A model generated the notes under the pieces. The model was not told the origin of the DNA, did not search any database, and saw nothing but the letters and a program-made list of their open reading frames with translations. The translations under genes and the position numbers were made by a program. A stretch of DNA of 40,597 nucleotides from assembly GCF_003058165.1 (NCBI RefSeq), contig NZ_QBUC01000029.1:1-40597 (forward strand), in the 5' to 3' direction. Below are positions 33,964-40,597 of the stretch, one piece after another. Position 1 is the stretch's first letter. Each line of letters begins with the position of its first letter. Source of the stretch: Paenisporosarcina sp. OV554. GTDB lineage: Bacteria; Bacillota; Bacilli; Bacillales_A; Planococcaceae.

Positions 33964-36158
33964 AAAATAACTTTCAAAACAAATGGGTAAAAGCCGTATT
34001 CTATATTCTCGTGTTCTTCCTGCTACGTGAATGGTTATTACCGGTCTTGGAATTAACCGATACTAACTATCTATCTATTTTCTTAGCTTTTATCGTGCTA
34101 TGTCTTGTGTTTAGTTTTTTCTCCGTCCCATGGTGGTTATCAGGACCAGGTAAACTTTTATATATTGGTTGGATCCTCGTATATATTTACACGAATGAAG
34201 TATTCTTTACAGGAGAAGCCATTTCGTTTCTGTACAATGATTTCATTACCAATACAAGTGCACTAATCAACCGAGATTGGCCAGCCGTTACGGATAGTTT
34301 TAGGACCGTACTATTTTTCTCGCTATTATGGATGACAGCTTATTTAATTCATCATTGGATAAATGTCCGTAAGAATATTTTCTTGTTTTTCTTTATGACC
34401 GTAGTATTTATTGCAGCTCTTGATACATTTAGTCCGTATGCAGGCGATGGATCGATTCTTCGCGTTATGATTTTAGGATTATTATTATCTGGCTTATTAA
34501 AAGTAATAAAAATCCTCGATCAAAATCGTCTATCTGTGTCTAGTGAAAAATATGGGTCTCTTGTTATTCCCCTCATTATTATAGTGGCAATTAGTGGCTC
34601 AATCGGATATTTCCTTCCAAAAGCAAATCCTGTATGGGATGATCCAGTTCCTTTTATTCAATCATTTGCTGAAGGAGCGGGTTCAGGATTAAGTGGAGCT
34701 GGAGGTATCCGAAAGATTGGTTACGGTGAAGATGATTCAGTATTAGGGGGAGGATTCCAATCGGATTCTACCTTAGTATTTGAAGCTGTTGTGAAAACAG
34801 GTCAGTACTGGAAAATCGAAACGAAAGATACTTACACGTCAAAAGGTTGGGAACAATCTGTTGCTTCAAATGAAATTCGAAACTATACCGCAGGTGACAT
34901 TATTGATACGGGTATTCCAACAGGCCCTGTGGAAGATCAAGATATGGCACAGTATACATTTGAATTACCATATCCATTCTTGATGTATCCTTATGGTTCA
35001 GTTGTAGCGAATGCTCAAGAAGGAACAAGTTTCTCTGTTTCTACTAATACGCAAAAAATTGAAACATACCAGCAAAACGGCAATGCGGTGGAATTAAATG
35101 AATATGAAATCGGTTTTAGTGAACCCACATACAGCTTAACTGCTTTGCGTGAAACATCTGAAGACTCATTAGGTGAATTAGGAGCAGAGTTTGATCGGTA
35201 CTTACAGCTTCCAGAGACATTACCTGAGCGTGTACGAGAATTAGCACAATCGATTACAGAGAAAGAAACCAATTTGTACGATAAAGCTAAAGCCATTGAA
35301 CGTTATTTTCCTAGAAATGGTTTCGTGTACGATCAAACTAATGTGAGTGTTCCAACAGAAGACCAAGATTATGTAGATCAATTCTTATTTGATACAAAAC
35401 GTGGTTATTGCGATAACTTCTCAACATCCATGGTAGTCATGCTTCGTTCTTTAGATATCCCAGCTCGTTGGGTAAAAGGATTTGCTGAAGGAGAACAAAT
35501 GCAAAATGACAATGGTGATCGAGTGTACCAAGTAACAAACAATAATGCACATTCATGGGTTGAAGCCTACTTACCTGGCATCGGTTGGATGCCATTTGAA
35601 CCAACTATTGGATTTAGTGGTGCTGGAAATATTGATTATGATATTGAACAAGATTCTACAGAACCTCCTGAAGAGCAAGTCGTACCAAAGCAACCGTCTA
35701 AACCAGTGAAACCGAATGCTGCAGATAACAAATCTATTTCAGAACGCTTAACAGAAACCATGGAAAGTTTTATGGACTGGATTTCTGATAATCGAGGACG
35801 CATTATTCTATGGAGTTTAATCGCAATAGCATTCGGAATTGTAATGTTCCGTATAAGAAATAAATGGATGCCCAAACTATTAGTGCCATATTATCGCTTA
35901 CGTAAAGACAATTGGCATTCTTTTGAATCAAGCTACCACCGTTTATTAAAACAACTTTCTTTGTATGGTATTTCACGCAATGAAGGACAGACGCTTCAAT
36001 CGTATGCAAACTATGTAGATGGATTCTTTGGTTCAAAGGATATGAAGACGTTAACCAATGCATATGAAAAAGGCTTTTACGGCAAAAAAATCGAGTCACA
36101 AGAATGGTTGAAACTGAGAGAAAGTTGGGAAAATTTAATCAATCGTACAAGCGGTTGA
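33960..36158 (+). CDS. Transglutaminase-like membrane protein (TgpA/YebA family)
   Basis: The 732-residue protein has about six N-terminal membrane helices, a large extracellular part with a transglutaminase core, one more membrane helix and a DUF4129-like cytoplasmic tail. The catalytic residues are visible: Cys484 in KRGYCDNFS and His531 in NNAHSWVEAY. The third position is Glu547 in WMPFEPT, where many relatives have Asp. A Pro-rich linker with PPEEQVVPKQPSKPVKP follows. It ends the moxR operon. The guaA promoter -35 overlaps its stop codon. The extracellular substrate is unknown; a cell-wall role is plausible. Confidence 0.92.
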   Translation: MKNNFQNKWVKAVFYILVFFLLREWLLPVLELTDTNYLSIFLAFIVLCLVFSFFSVPWWLSGPGKLLYIGWILVYIYTNEVFFTGEAISFLYNDFITNTSALINRDWPAVTDSFRTVLFFSLLWMTAYLIHHWINVRKNIFLFFFMTVVFIAALDTFSPYAGDGSILRVMILGLLLSGLLKVIKILDQNRLSVSSEKYGSLVIPLIIIVAISGSIGYFLPKANPVWDDPVPFIQSFAEGAGSGLSGAGGIRKIGYGEDDSVLGGGFQSDSTLVFEAVVKTGQYWKIETKDTYTSKGWEQSVASNEIRNYTAGDIIDTGIPTGPVEDQDMAQYTFELPYPFLMYPYGSVVANAQEGTSFSVSTNTQKIETYQQNGNAVELNEYEIGFSEPTYSLTALRETSEDSLGELGAEFDRYLQLPETLPERVRELAQSITEKETNLYDKAKAIERYFPRNGFVYDQTNVSVPTEDQDYVDQFLFDTKRGYCDNFSTSMVVMLRSLDIPARWVKGFAEGEQMQNDNGDRVYQVTNNNAHSWVEAYLPGIGWMPFEPTIGFSGAGNIDYDIEQDSTEPPEEQVVPKQPSKPVKPNAADNKSISERLTETMESFMDWISDNRGRIILWSLIAIAFGIVMFRIRNKWMPKLLVPYYRLRKDNWHSFESSYHRLLKQLSLYGISRNEGQTLQSYANYVDGFFGSKDMKTLTNAYEKGFYGKKIESQEWLKLRESWENLINRTSG

Positions 36159-36183
36159 TTTTACAGCAAACTACATGTAGAAT
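36155..36183 (+). promoter_or_regulatory. guaA promoter
   Basis: TTGATT (36155-36160) and TAGAAT (36178-36183) are 17 bases apart; the -35 overlaps the stop codon of the preceding gene. The purine riboswitch follows at once. Confidence 0.7.
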
Positions 36184-36208
36184 TGAGAAAAATTACACAG
36201 ACCGGTTT

Positions 36209-36281
36209 GCCCTTATATATGTCCGATAATACGGTTCGGATGTCTCTACCAAGTTGCCGAAAATGACTTGACTATAAAGGC
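36209..36281 (+). ncRNA. Guanine riboswitch aptamer (guaA leader)
   Basis: The conserved purine-riboswitch core is present: P1 arms GCCCTTATA and TATAAAGG, P2 with CCGATAATACGG, the invariant TCTCTACCAAG, and P3 with loop GCCGAAAATGAC. The junction reads TTGACTATA, with C at the ligand-reading position (C74 of xpt), so guanine rather than adenine is bound. This fits control of GMP synthase. Confidence 0.94.
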
Positions 36282-36331
36282 GGATGCAATCACGTCTATT
36301 AAGTGGACGTTTGTTTGTATTCGCCTTTTAA
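36278..36331 (+). terminator. Riboswitch-controlled terminator (guaA leader)
   Basis: GGCGGATGCAA pairs with TTGTATTCGCC, enclosing an inner ACGTCT/GGACGT hairpin, then TTTT. The 5' arm shares bases with the aptamer P1, so guanine binding should free it to form and stop transcription. Confidence 0.8.
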
Positions 36332-36460
36332 AAAAGAAATTTTTGTCTTACTCCAAGCGTCAGTCACACCTTAACTTTAGAAACTCGGTTTCCGATTCAT
36401 TTCTTGCAGCAAGGGTACAGACTTTAACGGCGCTTTGGCTTTTCAGTGGTAGAGCTAAAG

Positions 36461-36496
36461 AACGCGTAGAAAGGTTTTCTTTCGTACGCGTTTTTT
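36461..36496 (+). terminator. Second hairpin terminator in the guaA leader
   Basis: AACGCGTA-GAAAG pairs with CTTT-CGTACGCGTT (one bulge), followed by six T. It lies about 130 bases after the first terminator and 43 bases before guaA. A TATAAT at 36500-36505 overlaps its end and may be a second promoter. Confidence 0.7.
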
Positions 36497-36539
36497 CTAT
36501 ATAATAGGGTCCGGAAATCCAAGTGAAGAGGTGTACGAA

Positions 36540-38093
36540 TTGTCAGTAACTCCTATGTTAAAAGAACAAGAAAAAATTGTCGTGCTTGATTTTGGTAGTC
36601 AGTACAATCAGTTAATTACTCGTCGTATCCGTGAGTTTGGTGTTTACAGCGAATTACACCCGCACACAATAACTGCAGAAGATATAAAAGCGATGAATGC
36701 TACCGGTATTATTTTCTCTGGTGGACCAAATTCGGTATACGATGAAAATGCATTTCACGTCGATCCTGCTATTTTTGATTTAAACGTACCTATACTAGGA
36801 ATTTGCTACGGTATGCAATTGATGTCACTTCACTTTGGCGGTAAGGTTGAAAAAGCTTCTCGTCGTGAGTACGGGAAATCAGATATTTCTGTAGTGAAAG
36901 AAAACCCTCTATTTAAAGACCTTCCTAACGAACAAGTTGTATGGATGAGTCATGGTGATCATGTAACAGTAGCACCTGAAGGTTTTGATGTAATCGCAAC
37001 TAGCCCATCTTGTTCAGTAGCTGCAATTGCTGATGAATCACGTGGCTTATATGCTGTTCAATTCCATCCAGAAGTTCGTCACTCCATTTATGGTATCGAC
37101 TTACTACGCCAATTTGTATTTGGTATTTGTAAAGCAACAGGTGATTGGTCAATGGAAAGCTTCATTGAACTTGAAATCGAAAAGATTCGTCATGAAGTAG
37201 GCGATAAAAAAGTATTATGTGCTTTAAGTGGTGGAGTAGATTCATCCGTAGTAGCTGTATTGCTTCATAAAGCAATTGGTGATCAATTAACATGTATGTT
37301 TGTTGACCACGGTTTACTACGTAAAGGTGAAGCTGAGAGTGTAATGAAGACTTTCGCTGACGGATTTAACATGAATGTTATTAAAATAGATGCACAAGAA
37401 CGTTTTATGAGCAAACTTGCGGGTGTTTCAGATCCTGAAACAAAACGTAAAATTATCGGCAATGAATTCATTTATGTATTTGACGATGAAGCAGCAAAAC
37501 TTGAAGGTATGGACTTCCTTGCACAAGGGACGCTTTATACGGATATTATCGAGAGCGGAACAGCTACTGCCCAAACCATCAAATCTCACCATAATGTAGG
37601 CGGTTTGCCTGAAGATATGCAGTTTAAGTTAATTGAGCCATTAAACACGCTATTTAAAGACGAAGTTCGTGCACTTGGAACAGAACTTGGCATGCCAGAT
37701 GAAATCGTTTGGCGTCAACCATTCCCAGGCCCGGGTCTTGGAATTCGTGTATTAGGAGCTATTACAGAAGAAAAACTTACGATTGTCCGTGAGTCAGACG
37801 CGATTTTACGAGATGAAGTAGCTAAAGCAGGACTAGAACGAGACATTTGGCAGTATTTCACTGTTTTACCCGACATTCGCAGTGTAGGTGTTATGGGGGA
37901 TGCGCGTACGTATGATTACGCCATTGGAATTCGTGCAGTTACATCTATCGATGGGATGACTTCAGATTGGGCTCGTGTACCATGGGATGTTTTGGAGAAA
38001 ATCAGTGTTCGTATTGTCAATGAAGTACCGCATATTAACCGAGTTCTGTATGATATTACGAGCAAGCCACCAGCAACAATCGAATGGGAATAG
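36540..38093 (+). CDS. guaA: GMP synthase (glutamine-hydrolysing)
   Basis: GuaA aminates XMP to GMP using glutamine and ATP. The 517-residue protein has the class-I amidotransferase domain ([16 protein letters not shown], nucleophile Cys in [13 protein letters not shown]), the PP-loop [11 protein letters not shown], and the C-terminal dimer domain ending [12 protein letters not shown] 36540 is chosen because GAAGAGG lies 8 bases upstream; GTG 36531 overlaps that site and ATG 36555 is a later option. It is controlled by a guanine riboswitch and followed by a strong terminator. Confidence 0.97.
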   Translation: MSVTPMLKEQEKIVVLDFGSQYNQLITRRIREFGVYSELHPHTITAEDIKAMNATGIIFSGGPNSVYDENAFHVDPAIFDLNVPILGICYGMQLMSLHFGGKVEKASRREYGKSDISVVKENPLFKDLPNEQVVWMSHGDHVTVAPEGFDVIATSPSCSVAAIADESRGLYAVQFHPEVRHSIYGIDLLRQFVFGICKATGDWSMESFIELEIEKIRHEVGDKKVLCALSGGVDSSVVAVLLHKAIGDQLTCMFVDHGLLRKGEAESVMKTFADGFNMNVIKIDAQERFMSKLAGVSDPETKRKIIGNEFIYVFDDEAAKLEGMDFLAQGTLYTDIIESGTATAQTIKSHHNVGGLPEDMQFKLIEPLNTLFKDEVRALGTELGMPDEIVWRQPFPGPGLGIRVLGAITEEKLTIVRESDAILRDEVAKAGLERDIWQYFTVLPDIRSVGVMGDARTYDYAIGIRAVTSIDGMTSDWARVPWDVLEKISVRIVNEVPHINRVLYDITSKPPATIEWE

Positions 38094-38110
38094 GAATTAA
38101 ATAAACGATT

Positions 38111-38154
38111 AAAAGCTTGGAGAGCCTATTTAAATAGGTTTTCCAAGCTTTTTT
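38111..38154 (+). terminator. Terminator of guaA
   Basis: AAAAGCTTGGA pairs with TCCAAGCTTTT, with an inner CCTATTT/AAATAGG stem, then TTTT. Confidence 0.92.
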
Positions 38155-38340
38155 GTTTTCGAGTGATACCAGGTTTGATACAAATGAAATATTTAGGATA
38201 TTTCCTTGATATTTGGTTTTCTTTAAATTAGAAGTTTGATATTTAATGGTCCCACTCGCCTAGTTATTATAAGTATTCTTTACAACGTAATATTAGATTT
38301 TTATCGGATGGGAATAAAAAGTTTAACTGGAAATGAATGT
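38155..38340. other. AT-rich spacer upstream of the permease promoter
   Basis: About 190 bases between the guaA terminator and the PurR operator show no supported gene or RNA. A single CGGATGGGAATAAA at 38305-38318 matches a unit of the repeat at 8374-8444, but stands alone. Confidence 0.5.
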
Positions 38341-38386
38341 GATTTCCGAACTTTATCGACGTTTTATTGAATAATGTTCGGAAAAA
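38341..38386 (+). promoter_or_regulatory. PurR operator (inverted PurBox pair)
   Basis: GATTTCCGAACTTTAT and its inverted partner ATAATGTTCGGAAAAAT match the Bacillus PurBox consensus around CCGAAC. The cores CCGAAC (38346-38351) and GTTCGG (38376-38381) are divided by 24 bases, close to the known B. subtilis spacing. The operator lies just upstream of the -35 box. In B. subtilis pbuG is a PurR target. Confidence 0.85.
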
Positions 38387-38389
38387 TCA

Positions 38390-38418
38390 TTGATACGAAT
38401 CATGATAAATGCTATAGT
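38390..38418 (+). promoter_or_regulatory. Promoter of the purine permease gene
   Basis: TTGATA (38390-38395) and TATAGT (38413-38418) are 17 bases apart, between the PurBox pair and the riboswitch. Confidence 0.8.
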
Positions 38419-38440
38419 ACTATTGTAATTAAATACTGTC

Positions 38441-38507
38441 GTCGTATAATGTCGGGAATATGGCCCGAAAGTTTCTACCGAGTTACCGTAAATGACTCGA
38501 CTACGAT
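38441..38507 (+). ncRNA. Guanine riboswitch aptamer (permease leader)
   Basis: P1 GTCGTA pairs with TACGAT. TATAATGTCGGG, GTTTCTACCGAG and CCGTAAATGACTCGACTACG follow the purine aptamer core closely. The junction CGACTAC has C at the ligand-reading position, indicating guanine or hypoxanthine. Confidence 0.95.
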
Positions 38508-38571
38508 TTTAGGAAGACGGACCGTTCAGTCTTTCTTACTACCTATTAACTTTGGTTAGTAGGAAAATCGG

Positions 38572-38603
38572 AGGCATGCGACTATTTGTTGCATGCCTTT
38601 TTG
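38572..38603 (+). terminator. Riboswitch terminator ahead of the permease
   Basis: AGGCATGC and GCATGCCT form a perfect 8-bp stem followed by five T. Between aptamer and terminator, CGATTTT (38504-38510) can pair with AAAATCG around 38564-38570, a possible competing fold for the switch. Confidence 0.82.
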
Positions 38604-38732
38604 TTTTTATAATAAAAGACTTTGCAATTGAATCGAAAACTTAGTTTCTAATGAGAGATTGAGAGATTGGTCCATGTTGGCTTTTATTATAGAAGAAACA
38701 AACGTGTACACGACAACGCGGAGGAAAAAATC

Positions 38733-40067
38733 ATGAAGAAGTATTTTCAATTTGAAGAACTCGGAACGAATTATCGCCAAGAGATTATTGGTGGATTAAC
38801 CACGTTCTTAGCAATGGCTTACATTCTTGTAGTCAATCCTTTGACCTTATCACTTAATTCAGTTGCGGATTTTCCAGATGAATTAAGAATGAATTACGGT
38901 TCGATATTTATGGCAACGGCATTGGCTGCGGCAATTGGTTGTTTTTTAATGGGGATTCTAGCGAAGTATCCGATTGCTCTTGCTCCAGGAATGGGACTTA
39001 ATGCATTTTTTGCTTATACAGTTATTTTGACATATGGCATTCCATGGCAAACAGCTTTAACAGGTGTATTAGTTTCAGGTATTATTTTTATTCTTCTTTC
39101 ATTATCGGGTATTCGTGAAACTATTATTAACGCCATTCCAACTGAACTGAAATATGCAATTGGAGCTGGGATTGGTTTATATATTACCTTTATCGGTTTT
39201 CAAAATGCCGGTATTATTGTAAGTAATCCAGCTACGATGGTTGGTCTAGGAGATTTAGGGAAAAGTTCGACACTCCTTGCGATTTTCGGTTTGGTAGTTA
39301 CAGTTATTTTGATGGTTCGCGGAATTAATGGCGGAATTTTTATTGGGATGATGACAGCGGCCGTAGTAGGAATGATTTTTAGTGTAGTAGAGCTACCGAG
39401 TGCGATTATTGGGAATGTCCCAAGTATAGCCCCTACATTCGGTGTAGCGTTGGAACCGATTTTTAACAATCCTGGATCTTTAATGACTGTTGATTTCCTT
39501 GTTGTTGTATTAACTTTCTTATTTGTAGCATTCTTTGACACTGCGGGTACATTAGTAGCTGTGGCTAATCAGGCTGGATTAATTAAAGATGATAAACTTC
39601 CTCGCGCAGGAAAAGCACTTTTTGCTGATGCAATGGCAACAGTAGTTGGAGCAGTATTAGGTACATCAACAACAACGTCTTATATTGAATCTAGTTCAGG
39701 TGTTGCAGCTGGAGCTCGTTCGGGCTTTGCGGCTGTCGTCACTGGAGTATTATTTTTAGTCTCTATTTTATTTTTCCCTCTATTAGAAGTAATTACGAGT
39801 GCTGTTACTGCACCTGCATTAATAATAGTAGGAGTCTTGATGGTTTCGGCATTAGGCAAAATTGATTGGACGAAGTTTGAAATAGCCGTTCCTGCTTTCT
39901 TAACTATGATTGCTATGCCTTTAGGTTATAGCATTGCTACTGGGATTGCTTTTGGATTCATTTTCTACCCTATCACGATGGTAGTATCAGGAAAAGGGAA
40001 GCAAGTTCATCCAATTATGTATGGATTGTTTGTAATCTTCATCCTATACTTTGTATTCTTAACTTAA
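38733..40067 (+). CDS. pbuG: NCS2/AzgA-type hypoxanthine-guanine permease
   Basis: This is a purine-base uptake transporter of the AzgA branch. The 444-residue protein starts MKKYFQFEELGTNYRQEIIG and has about 12-14 membrane segments. AzgA landmarks are TFLAMAYILVVNP, APGMGLNAFFAYTVI, FDTAGTLVAVANQAG, LGTSTTTSYIESSSGVAAG and MPLGYSIATGIAFG. ATG 38733 follows GCGGAGG; the upstream ATG at 38667 is ignored. Guanine riboswitch and PurR control fit import of guanine/hypoxanthine, so PbuG is favoured over the paralogue PbuO. Confidence 0.92.
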   Translation: MKKYFQFEELGTNYRQEIIGGLTTFLAMAYILVVNPLTLSLNSVADFPDELRMNYGSIFMATALAAAIGCFLMGILAKYPIALAPGMGLNAFFAYTVILTYGIPWQTALTGVLVSGIIFILLSLSGIRETIINAIPTELKYAIGAGIGLYITFIGFQNAGIIVSNPATMVGLGDLGKSSTLLAIFGLVVTVILMVRGINGGIFIGMMTAAVVGMIFSVVELPSAIIGNVPSIAPTFGVALEPIFNNPGSLMTVDFLVVVLTFLFVAFFDTAGTLVAVANQAGLIKDDKLPRAGKALFADAMATVVGAVLGTSTTTSYIESSSGVAAGARSGFAAVVTGVLFLVSILFFPLLEVITSAVTAPALIIVGVLMVSALGKIDWTKFEIAVPAFLTMIAMPLGYSIATGIAFGFIFYPITMVVSGKGKQVHPIMYGLFVIFILYFVFLT

Positions 40068-40072
40068 GTCTA

Positions 40073-40110
40073 AGAAGAGTTTCTTGTAAGTAGAGAAACT
40101 CTTCTTTTTC
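40073..40110 (+). terminator. Terminator after the permease
   Basis: AGAAGAGTTTCT and AGAAACTCTTCT form a perfect 12-bp stem followed by a T tract. Confidence 0.93.
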
Positions 40111-40216
40111 ATTACACTACTTGCAAGAGTATATGTCTCTATTTTATTATGATAATATCACTTGAATTATTAGAACTTTCTGATATAATAAAGATTATAA
40201 ACTTTAACTTTTGGTG

Positions 40217-40245
40217 TTGACTTTTATAATGCAGGCTGATATATT
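40217..40245 (+). promoter_or_regulatory. rRNA operon promoter P1
   Basis: TTGACT (40217-40222) and TATATT (40240-40245) are spaced 17 bases apart, about 300 bases before 16S. Confidence 0.8.
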
Positions 40246-40299
40246 TATTAAGTTGCTGATTTGAGCGCAACGAAGTAAATAAAAAAGCAAAACTTTTTG

Positions 40300-40328
40300 T
40301 TGACATGACATCAAGAATTTGCTAAGAT
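40300..40328 (+). promoter_or_regulatory. rRNA operon promoter P2
   Basis: A perfect TTGACA (40300-40305) and TAAGAT (40323-40328) are 17 bases apart. Tandem promoters about 80 bases apart are usual for Bacillales rrn operons. Confidence 0.88.
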
Positions 40329-40414
40329 ATAAGAGTTGCTGTTGAAACAGTGACCAACACATGAACCTTGAAAACTGAACAGCAAAACGTCAACTAACAA
40401 GCGGAACGCACTTC

Positions 40415-40451
40415 GGTGTCGGAAGCATAAACGTTTTCTTCCGGCGACACC
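40415..40451 (+). other. Long hairpin in the 16S leader
   Basis: GGTGTCGGAAG pairs with CTTCC-GGCGACACC around a short loop in the rRNA leader, before a second small stem (GTCGA/TCGAC near 40523-40537). Leader stems of this sort take part in 16S precursor processing; that role is inference. Confidence 0.5.
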
Positions 40452-40543
40452 TGTCGGTATCGAAAACAAACTTGAACTTAATTGTTCATTATAAACGTCA
40501 AATTTTTGACGCCAGCAACAAAGTCGAGCTAATCGACTCGCCA

Positions 40544-40597
40544 TTATGGAGAGTTTGATCCTGGCTCAGGACGAACGCTGGCGGCGTGCCTAATACA
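40544..40597 (+). rRNA. rrs: 16S rRNA, 5' end (partial)
   Basis: The sequence holds GAGAGTTTGATCCTGGCTCA and GACGAACGCTGGCGGCGTGC, the universal bacterial 16S start. It runs off the window. The exact first base (near 40544) is inferred from related genes. Confidence 0.96.

Noticed and set aside
36331-36500. T-box riboswitch ahead of guaA
   Set aside because: No AGGGUGGNACCGCG-like motif or specifier stem is seen, and GMP synthase is not a T-box target.
36268-36504. 78-codon frame in the guaA leader
   Set aside because: It covers the riboswitch and both terminator stems and has no ribosome binding site.
38374-38559. 61-codon frame upstream of the permease
   Set aside because: It is the promoter and guanine aptamer read as protein.

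Overview
The window reads as chromosomal DNA of a low-GC Firmicute of the order Bacillales. The gene order tsaE-tsaB-rimI-tsaD / ABC-F / rex-tatA-tatC / CPBP protease / groES-groEL, and later moxR-DUF58-transglutaminase-guaA-pbuG, closely follows Bacillus subtilis (ydiB-ydiL-groESL and yeaC-yeaD-yebA-guaA-pbuG). Protein style and the unusual spacers make me lean towards Planococcaceae (Sporosarcina/Paenisporosarcina/Psychrobacillus type), but the genus is inference.

The window is bracketed by two rRNA operons in the same orientation. It opens with the last bases of a 23S gene and a 5S gene, and closes with two rrn promoters and the first ~54 bases of a 16S gene. Just after the 5S is a debris zone (about 290-1140): a structured GC-rich block, a truncated second 5S copy, and a frameshifted reverse-strand pseudogene. 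tRNA-Asp follows.

Region 1.5-11.4 kb is housekeeping: the t6A tRNA-modification genes tsaE/tsaB/tsaD with rimI, a reverse-strand ABC-F ATPase, the redox repressor rex, a TatA/TatC translocase, a CPBP membrane protease, and CIRCE-controlled groES-groEL. The tsaD/ABC-F gap carries a dense cluster of DnaA boxes. Region 11.6-19.3 kb holds a LysM/beta-propeller protein, an EcsC-DUF4097 pair and a Fur-type-box-controlled ferrous iron uptake operon efeO-efeB-efeU; EfeB has a Tat signal and so probably uses the Tat system encoded nearby.

Region 19.4-29.3 kb is more accessory: a DUF1292 protein, an MBL-fold hydrolase, an AdaA/AdaB-like alkylation-response pair, a two-gene operon pairing a PLP racemase with a DUF1611 P-loop protein, exonuclease III, an AbrB-like gene with a KhtT/KhtU-type K+/H+ antiporter, and several small ORFs. 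Three spacers (8.4, 21.1 and 28.6-28.9 kb) carry unrelated imperfect tandem repeats that share a 21-bp (7-codon) period, and an 8-bp tandem repeat lies ahead of the AbrB gene.

Region 29.3-40.1 kb covers NAD salvage (pncB-nadE), the moxR-DUF58-transglutaminase operon, and guanine metabolism: guaA and a PbuG-like purine permease, each behind a guanine-class riboswitch. The permease also has an inverted pair of PurR boxes just upstream of its promoter.
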